Shown piece by piece: positions 1 to 3,381 of a stretch of 5,174 bases of DNA (the stretch's first letter is position 1; each line of letters opens with the position of its first letter). Under the pieces are notes generated by a model. The model was not told where the DNA came from, did not search any database, and worked only from the letters and a program-made list of their open reading frames with translations. The stretch spans positions 1 to 5,174 of the forward strand of contig JALSGI010000139.1 of NCBI GenBank assembly GCA_026982835.1, given 5' to 3'. The stretch is from Planctomycetota bacterium. GTDB lineage: Bacteria; Planctomycetota; Planctomycetia; Pirellulales; S012-138. A program made the position numbers and the translations under genes.

Positions 1-45
1 TTCCGCACCAGTGCGAGAACAAGCGTCAACTTGCACAACCAAGAG

Positions 46-65
46 CCCCCCGCGTCAGCGGGGGG
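46..65. repeat. Short palindrome, copy 1 (GTCA loop)
   Basis: Perfect 8-bp inverted repeat, CCCCCCGC (46-53) and GCGGGGGG (58-65), around the tetraloop GTCA (54-57). It is preceded directly by GAG, as are the three copies to the right. It is non-coding and looks like a REP-type element; the strand is undefined because the arms are symmetrical, although the GAG tag and the loop orient it left to right. Confidence 0.75.
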
Positions 66-79
66 AGAAACAGTATCGG

Positions 80-107
80 CTTGCGGCTTGCGACCTGCGC
101 CTTGCGC
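80..107. repeat. Four tandem 7-bp units (CTTGCGN-like)
   Basis: Four consecutive 7-base units: CTTGCGG, CTTGCGA, CCTGCGC and CTTGCGC. They lie between palindrome copies 1 and 2. Because the unit length is not a multiple that preserves a simple amino-acid repeat, and no gene covers them convincingly, I read this as non-coding simple repeat sequence. Confidence 0.6.
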
Positions 108-128
108 AGGGTGCTGCCGCACCGGCGG

Positions 129-146
129 CTTGGAGGGCTTGGAGGG
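129..146. repeat. Two exact tandem copies of CTTGGAGGG
   Basis: The 9-base unit CTTGGAGGG occurs twice in a row immediately before palindrome copy 2. Related units reappear between copies 3 and 4 (CTTGGAGGC at 216-224 and CTTGGAGAG at 240-248), so the same spacer sequence seems to accompany the palindromes. Confidence 0.6.
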
Positions 147-154
147 ATGGCGAG

Positions 155-174
155 CCGCGGGCGTCAGCCCGCGG
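155..174. repeat. Short palindrome, copy 2 (GTCA loop)
   Basis: Perfect 8-bp inverted repeat, CCGCGGGC (155-162) and GCCCGCGG (167-174), around GTCA (163-166), preceded by GGCGAG. It shares the loop and the flank with copy 1, but the stem sequence differs while full pairing is kept. Confidence 0.8.
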
Positions 175-182
175 TTGGCGAG

Positions 183-202
183 CCGCCGACTTCAGTCGGC
201 GG
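183..202. repeat. Short palindrome, copy 3 (TTCA loop)
   Basis: Perfect 8-bp inverted repeat, CCGCCGAC (183-190) and GTCGGCGG (195-202), around TTCA (191-194), preceded by GGCGAG. It begins only 9 bases after copy 2. Both arms have changed together relative to copy 2, which indicates that pairing is maintained. Confidence 0.8.
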
Positions 203-215
203 AGGGTCGTGGGGG

Positions 216-248
216 CTTGGAGGCGTGGAGACTTGGGGGCTTGGAGAG
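216..248. repeat. Degenerate CTTGGAG repeats
   Basis: This stretch begins with CTTGGAGGC (216-224), continues through GTGGAGACTTGGGGG, and ends with CTTGGAGAG (240-248). It is G-rich on the plus strand and leads directly into the GGCGAG flank of palindrome copy 4, as the exact tandem pair at 129-146 does for copy 2. Confidence 0.5.
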
Positions 249-256
249 GGGGCGAG

Positions 257-276
257 TCGCGGGTGTAAGCCCGCGG
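257..276. repeat. Short palindrome, copy 4 (GTAA loop)
   Basis: Inverted repeat TCGCGGGT (257-264) and GCCCGCGG (269-276) around GTAA (265-268), preceded by GGCGAG. Six pairs are Watson-Crick, and the two ends of the stem are pairs that could form as G-T/G-U wobbles. It is the most diverged of the four copies. Confidence 0.7.
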
Positions 277-417
277 TTGAACAGCCAGCCAGCTCACCCC
301 GGTGGCTGCCGGCCCCCTTCGGTTCGATTATCATGGACTCCAGGTGGCTACCGGCTCCCAGGTTGGGTGCCGTGTGGGTTTCAGCAATTGCCGGGCTTTG
401 CCGGGACACGAAGGTTT
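277..417. other. Non-coding stretch with an imperfect direct repeat
   Basis: I see no gene between the palindromes and the start codon at 418. The frame of the next gene is open back to about 31, but there it translates the repeats into Gly/Arg/Trp/Pro-rich sequence with no protein-like pattern. The stretch holds a 17-base direct repeat, 301-317 and 343-359, starting GGTGGCT and matching at 15 of 17 positions. A shorter duplication of TTTGCCGGG/TTGCCGGGC type lies at about 388-405. No convincing promoter is visible. Confidence 0.5.
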
Positions 418-1410
418 ATGTGGATTGAGATCGTCTGCACCGGAGACGCCCTGGCCGGGTTATGGCTTCCCTGGGAACAGCTCCGCGCCGGGGGAAAGTG
501 GCCGGGGGTGTTCGCCACGGCGGCAGGGTTCGGCTGGTTGTTGCGTCACGGCCGGGAAGCTGCTCGCCCCTGGGTGCTGGCCTGCTGGCAAGGCCGCCGC
601 TTAGCCGGGCTGCTTCCACTTTTGGCTATCGCAGACGGGGGAGATGCCCCGGAGGAACTTCACTTGCCACCGCTGGTTCAAGTGCCGCTTGGTTCCCAGC
701 CCACGGTGTTCTTGCTGGAAGTGTTCCAGAGTTGGCAGCGCGTGGGCGGGCAGGCAAGCGGCATTTGCGGCTGCTGGCCTTGGGCGGGGGAGCGGCCCTT
801 GGGAGGCTGGGCCGTGGCGGCCCGCTGGCGCCACTGGACCCTGCAGCCGCAGCAACCGGCTTGGGTGATGCTCCCTGGGGAAGAGCTGGTTCCGGGAAAC
901 GCCGGCTCCGGCGTGCAGCCCCCCTCGGCCGAGCTTTCCTTCGCCTTGGCCGACTCCTTCCTGCCTGACTGGGACGAGGCGTGCTGGGAAGGCTGGTCCC
1001 CCGGCCTGACGCGGGATCCCCTGGCCTGGTGGAAGTTGGCCGAACTGCTCCAGCGGCACCGGCGACTGCTGGTGGTGCGCTTGCGGCCGGGGACCGCCCG
1101 CTCCGCGTGGCTGCTGGCTGCCCAAGAACCCCCCGGAGTGGTGCTGCTAGCCCGGGCAGGTTTTCATTTCCACCCGGGACTTTTGCTGAAAGTGCTCTGG
1201 CAGGTCGGTAATGCCTGGCAGGGTTCCCCTTCCTCCTGGATCGTGCCTGCCAGGTGGCTTGTCCCCTTGGGAGCAAGCCAGGGGAACGTGTGGTATCACT
1301 GGCGAGCATTGCCACCTCGGGCCCCGTGGCAGAACTGGCTGGATCGGCTCCGGCCGGGATTCGTGCGGCCCAACAAAAAACGCCGGCCCGTTTCCGAGCC
1401 GGCGGGATAG
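418..1410 (+). CDS. Tryptophan-rich hypothetical protein, possibly GNAT/CelD-like
   Basis: Encodes 330 residues and ends in TAG. I do not recognise it firmly. The ATG at 418 is chosen because the protein turns plausible there (MWIEIVCTGDALAGL) and AAGG precedes it, although the gap to the start is only 3 bases; in-frame TTG or GTG starts a little upstream cannot be excluded. Residues about 28-70 (K-W-P-G-V-F... R-P-W-V-L-A-C-W-Q-G-R-R-L-A-G-L-L-P-L) resemble the start of CelD/BcsL-type GNAT acyltransferases, where a 'GRLVGLLPL' strand is common. Residues about 205-265 (ending in a HPGLLL segment) could match their C-terminal half. This is a weak resemblance by eye, not a demonstrated homology. 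There is no signal peptide or clear membrane helix. Trp makes up 28 of 330 residues. The C-terminus is basic (PNKKRRP). The gene is convergent with the lipoprotein gene. Confidence 0.7.
   Translation: MWIEIVCTGDALAGLWLPWEQLRAGGKWPGVFATAAGFGWLLRHGREAARPWVLACWQGRRLAGLLPLLAIADGGDAPEELHLPPLVQVPLGSQPTVFLLEVFQSWQRVGGQASGICGCWPWAGERPLGGWAVAARWRHWTLQPQQPAWVMLPGEELVPGNAGSGVQPPSAELSFALADSFLPDWDEACWEGWSPGLTRDPLAWWKLAELLQRHRRLLVVRLRPGTARSAWLLAAQEPPGVVLLARAGFHFHPGLLLKVLWQVGNAWQGSPSSWIVPARWLVPLGASQGNVWYHWRALPPRAPWQNWLDRLRPGFVRPNKKRRPVSEPAG
1375..1404 (-). terminator. Intrinsic terminator for the minus-strand lipoprotein gene
   Basis: Read on the minus strand, a 10-bp GC-rich stem (arms 1404-1395 and 1390-1381, one G-T pair) closes a GAAA tetraloop and is followed at once by six T residues (1380-1375). 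This is the classic rho-independent form. It lies about 88 bases past the stop codon of the lipoprotein gene and inside the last codons of the convergent gene on the plus strand. On the plus strand the hairpin is not followed by a T tract, so it should act in one direction only. Confidence 0.75.
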
Positions 1411-1491
1411 TTGCCGGATTTGGACGTTTTTCCAGCGAGGGCTGCCCCCGGATTGCGGTGTTTGTCGTGACCGCTCGGCGTGGCCGGGGCG

Positions 1492-1824
1492 TTACGGAAC
1501 CCCACCACCGGCCGGAGCGGCACCCCCACCGGGAGCAGCACCGGGTCCCGGGCCGCCTTGTCCGGCGGCGCCTCCGGGCGGGGGAACCTGCTCAGCCGCA
1601 GGCGGTTGCTGCGGGCCGATGGCCCCCTGGGCTCGGGCCTCCAGGGCCGCCGCTTCGTTGGCCAGGTAGAACTCCGCACCCGGCGGGAAGTATTGCACGT
1701 CGTCCTGGGTGTAGTAGGGGCTGGGCAGCGTCTGCCCGCCCACGTCCACCTGGCAGCCGACCACCGCGCCCAGGGTCAGCAGGGCCAGCGGGCCGATCCA
1801 GCGATGCAGGGATTCGTAGCTCAT
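1492..1824 (-). CDS. Small planctomycete lipoprotein (GGQTLPSPYY family)
   Basis: Encodes 110 residues and ends in TAA. A short N-region with Arg8 is followed by a hydrophobic stretch (about 10-22) and a lipobox V21-V22-G23-C24. The mature protein should therefore be a lipid-anchored protein beginning at Cys24; Gln25 at the next position would favour outer-membrane sorting under the E. coli rule, which may not hold here. Residues 29-62 carry the pattern GGQTLPSPYY, DDVQYFPPG and FYLANEAAA, which I recall from many uncharacterised planctomycete proteins. From about residue 70 the chain is Gly/Pro/Ala-rich and probably disordered. The function is unknown. No strong ribosome binding site precedes the ATG, only GGA-containing sequence. 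The gene has its own downstream terminator, so it is probably monocistronic. Confidence 0.8.
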   Translation of the reverse strand: MSYESLHRWIGPLALLTLGAVVGCQVDVGGQTLPSPYYTQDDVQYFPPGAEFYLANEAAALEARAQGAIGPQQPPAAEQVPPPGGAAGQGGPGPGAAPGGGAAPAGGGVP

Positions 1825-1976
1825 CGCATCCGTCCATCGGGTGACAAGGATTCCGGCCGTTCCTGCCGCTGTGGCAGAACAGGCCCTTTGCTCCGGATCG
1901 CTGCAATCCTTATCGTCGATACAGTCGATTCAACTTGAACCGGAACGCCCCTTTGCCCCTTGATTCGCAACCCGCT

Positions 1977-1997
1977 TGCCAGCAGTGCTTGCTGGCA
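1977..1997 (+). promoter_or_regulatory. Leader hairpin upstream of the PLP-enzyme gene
   Basis: A perfect 8-bp stem, TGCCAGCA (1977-1984) and TGCTGGCA (1990-1997), closes a 5-base loop. It ends 6 bases before the Shine-Dalgarno sequence of the following gene, and no T tract follows, so it does not look like a terminator. It could affect mRNA stability or ribosome access, or mark a dyad operator; the sequence alone does not decide. Confidence 0.45.
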
Positions 1998-2003
1998 TGT
2001 TGC

Positions 2004-2008
2004 AGGAG
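2004..2008 (+). promoter_or_regulatory. Ribosome binding site AGGAG deciding the start at 2017
   Basis: AGGAG lies 8 bases before the ATG at 2017. This decides between that start and an in-frame ATG at 1960, which has no such site and would add 19 residues translated through the leader hairpin. Confidence 0.8.
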
Positions 2009-2016
2009 TCGCCCTC

Positions 2017-3237
2017 ATGGGTCATTCATCAGCCTCCTCCCGGGAGCCCTCCGAGTTCCGAGCTTCCCAGGTGCCGGGTCCCTCTGCCCCGGTGGACTGC
2101 GGCCCTTTGCTGCCCTTGAGTCCCCCGTTGTGTCCGGCCAGCGTCTATGGCAGCCACAGCATCGACCAGGTGGAAGCGGTGCTGGCGGGAGAAGTGCCGG
2201 GGATGGTCTATAGCCGCCTGCAGCACCCCAACGCCGTGCAGCTGGCCCGAGCCTGCGCCACGCTGCACCGGGCAGCCGAAGCCGTGGTCACTAGCTCCGG
2301 CATGGCCGCCCTGGCCCTGGTGGCCCTGGCCCTGGGCTCTCCGGGGCAGGCCTTGGCCGCCGCGCGGTTCCTCTACGGCCACACCAGCGTGTTGCTGGAA
2401 GAGCAGCTTGCCCGCTGGGGAGTGCCCGTACTGCGATTCGATCCGGCCCGGGAAGAAGAACTCGAAGCGGTGCTCCAGCAACGGCCCGGCATGCTCTGGG
2501 TGGAAACGATCTCCAACCCGCAACTTCAGGTGGTCGATCTGGCTCACCTGGCCCGGCAGTGCCGCCAGGGGGATGTGCTGCTGGTGGTGGACAACACGTT
2601 TGCCTCGCCGCATGTGTGTCGGCCCCTGGAACTTGGGGCCGACCTGGTGGTGGAAAGCCTGACCAAGGTGCTCTCCGGCCACAGCGACGTGATGCTGGGG
2701 GTGGTCTGCGCGCGGGATGCCCAGCTGGGACGGCAACTGCTGCAGGCTTGTGCCCTTTGGGGCTGGACCCCTTCGCCGTGGGACTGTTGGCTCACCTTGC
2801 GGGGGATGGCCACGGCCGAGCTTCGCATCCGGCAAGCCTGCCACAACGCACTGTTGCTGGCCCGCCGGCTGGCCCAGGCCGAATGCGTCCGCCGGGTCCA
2901 CTACCCGGCCCTGGAAGGCGATCCGGCCCGCCGGCTGGTGCAAACCCAATTCCAGGATGGCCGTGGCGGGCACATGGTCACGTGCACGTTTGCCGGGGGG
3001 CGGGAGCAAGCGCAGCGATTCCTCGACGCGGCCGGGCTGCTGGTGGTCCCTTCGCTGGGCGATGTGCACACCACAGTTTCGCACCCGGCCACCAGCAGCC
3101 ACCGGCAGTTCTCGCCCCAACAGCGGCGCAGCTGGGGGATCGAAGAGGGCACGTTGCGGTTTTCCGTGGGCGTGGAGCCTTCGGAAGAGTTGTTGGTCCG
3201 AGTACACCGGGGACTGCAAGCCGCCTCGGGCCGGTAG
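2017..3237 (+). CDS. PLP-dependent Cys/Met-metabolism enzyme (cystathionine gamma-synthase/lyase superfamily)
   Basis: Encodes 406 residues, the usual length for this fold-type I family of cytoplasmic enzymes, which make or break C-gamma-S bonds of cystathionine, homocysteine or methionine. The first 35 or so residues are Ser/Pro-rich and poorly conserved. Then come the family landmarks: Y65-S-R67 (phosphate contact from the neighbouring subunit), S93-S-G-M96 (PLP phosphate loop), Y120-G (ring-stacking Tyr), E163 with SNP, D192 in VVDNTFASP (pyridine nitrogen), K217 in SLTKVLSGHSD (Schiff-base Lys), the VSHPATSSH segment at 354-362, and R381 in LRFSVGVE (substrate carboxylate). No key residue is missing, so it should be active. 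I cannot tell synthase, gamma-lyase, methionine gamma-lyase or O-acylhomoserine sulfhydrylase apart by eye, so I give no symbol. No other sulfur gene is nearby. A 6-bp GCCGCC/GGCGGC hairpin spans the stop codon without a proper T tract. Confidence 0.92.
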   Translation: MGHSSASSREPSEFRASQVPGPSAPVDCGPLLPLSPPLCPASVYGSHSIDQVEAVLAGEVPGMVYSRLQHPNAVQLARACATLHRAAEAVVTSSGMAALALVALALGSPGQALAAARFLYGHTSVLLEEQLARWGVPVLRFDPAREEELEAVLQQRPGMLWVETISNPQLQVVDLAHLARQCRQGDVLLVVDNTFASPHVCRPLELGADLVVESLTKVLSGHSDVMLGVVCARDAQLGRQLLQACALWGWTPSPWDCWLTLRGMATAELRIRQACHNALLLARRLAQAECVRRVHYPALEGDPARRLVQTQFQDGRGGHMVTCTFAGGREQAQRFLDAAGLLVVPSLGDVHTTVSHPATSSHRQFSPQQRRSWGIEEGTLRFSVGVEPSEELLVRVHRGLQAASGR

Positions 3238-3255
3238 GTCGGCGGCTCCTCTTGC

Positions 3256-3285
3256 TTGCGTTGGCCAGCGGTCGTGGGCTAGACT
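3256..3285 (+). promoter_or_regulatory. Possible sigma-70-type promoter for the toroid-domain gene
   Basis: TTGCGT (3256-3261) and TAGACT (3280-3285) are separated by 18 bases and lie about 100 bases before the next start codon, in a 144-base gap. TAGACT matches four of six consensus positions. This is suggestive only; it would give the downstream gene its own transcription start rather than relying on read-through from the PLP-enzyme gene. Confidence 0.35.
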
Positions 3286-3367
3286 GCAAGCTGGTGCAAG
3301 CGCCCTGGGCGGCGGGAAGTTGCCGAGGGACTCTTGCGGGGGCAATCCATCGGGCAAGAGGAGAGCC

Positions 3368-3372
3368 GGAGG
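3368..3372 (+). promoter_or_regulatory. Ribosome binding site GGAGG for the start at 3382
   Basis: GGAGG lies 9 bases before the ATG at 3382. An in-frame TAG at 3280-3282 closes the frame upstream, and no other ATG lies between, so the start of the toroid-domain gene is well supported. Confidence 0.8.
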
Positions 3373-3381
3373 CACAGGTCG

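Larger units (their letters stand above)
1825..2016. promoter_or_regulatory. Divergent intergenic region, probable promoters for both sides
   Basis: This 192-base gap separates the divergent lipoprotein and PLP-enzyme genes, so promoters for both should lie here. I cannot assign -35/-10 boxes confidently. The central part (about 1900-1940) is the least GC-rich stretch. It contains a TTCAA-C-TTGAA palindrome (1929-1939), a repeated GTCGAT (1915-1920 and 1924-1929) and an ATCG-T-CGAT palindrome (1912-1920). On the minus strand a TTGAAT (1934-1929) could be a -35 box, but no good -10 follows. A 5-bp hairpin CTGCC/GGCAG sits at 1863-1877. Confidence 0.4.

Noticed and set aside
43..276. CRISPR array
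   Set aside because: The repeats are palindromes with differing stems and irregular spacing of 9 to about 90 bases, not identical repeats with uniform spacers, and no cas gene is visible.
31..417. N-terminal extension of the gene at 418 in the same open frame
   Set aside because: It translates the palindromes and tandem repeats, has no conserved-looking sequence and no suitable ribosome binding site; the open frame follows from high GC content.
601..1315. Minus-strand open frames opposite the tryptophan-rich gene
   Set aside because: Both are low-complexity Arg/Pro/Gly/Ala-rich shadows; the plus-strand frame is longer and has a more natural amino-acid pattern, even though its family is unclear.
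1940..2016. SAM riboswitch upstream of the PLP-enzyme gene
   Set aside because: Only one simple hairpin is visible and the leader is too short for the multi-helix cores of the SAM riboswitch classes known to me.
3220..3246. Intrinsic terminator after the PLP-enzyme gene
   Set aside because: There is a 6-bp GCCGCC/GGCGGC stem, but the loop is 15 bases and the following TCCTCTTGC is not a real T tract; too weak to call.
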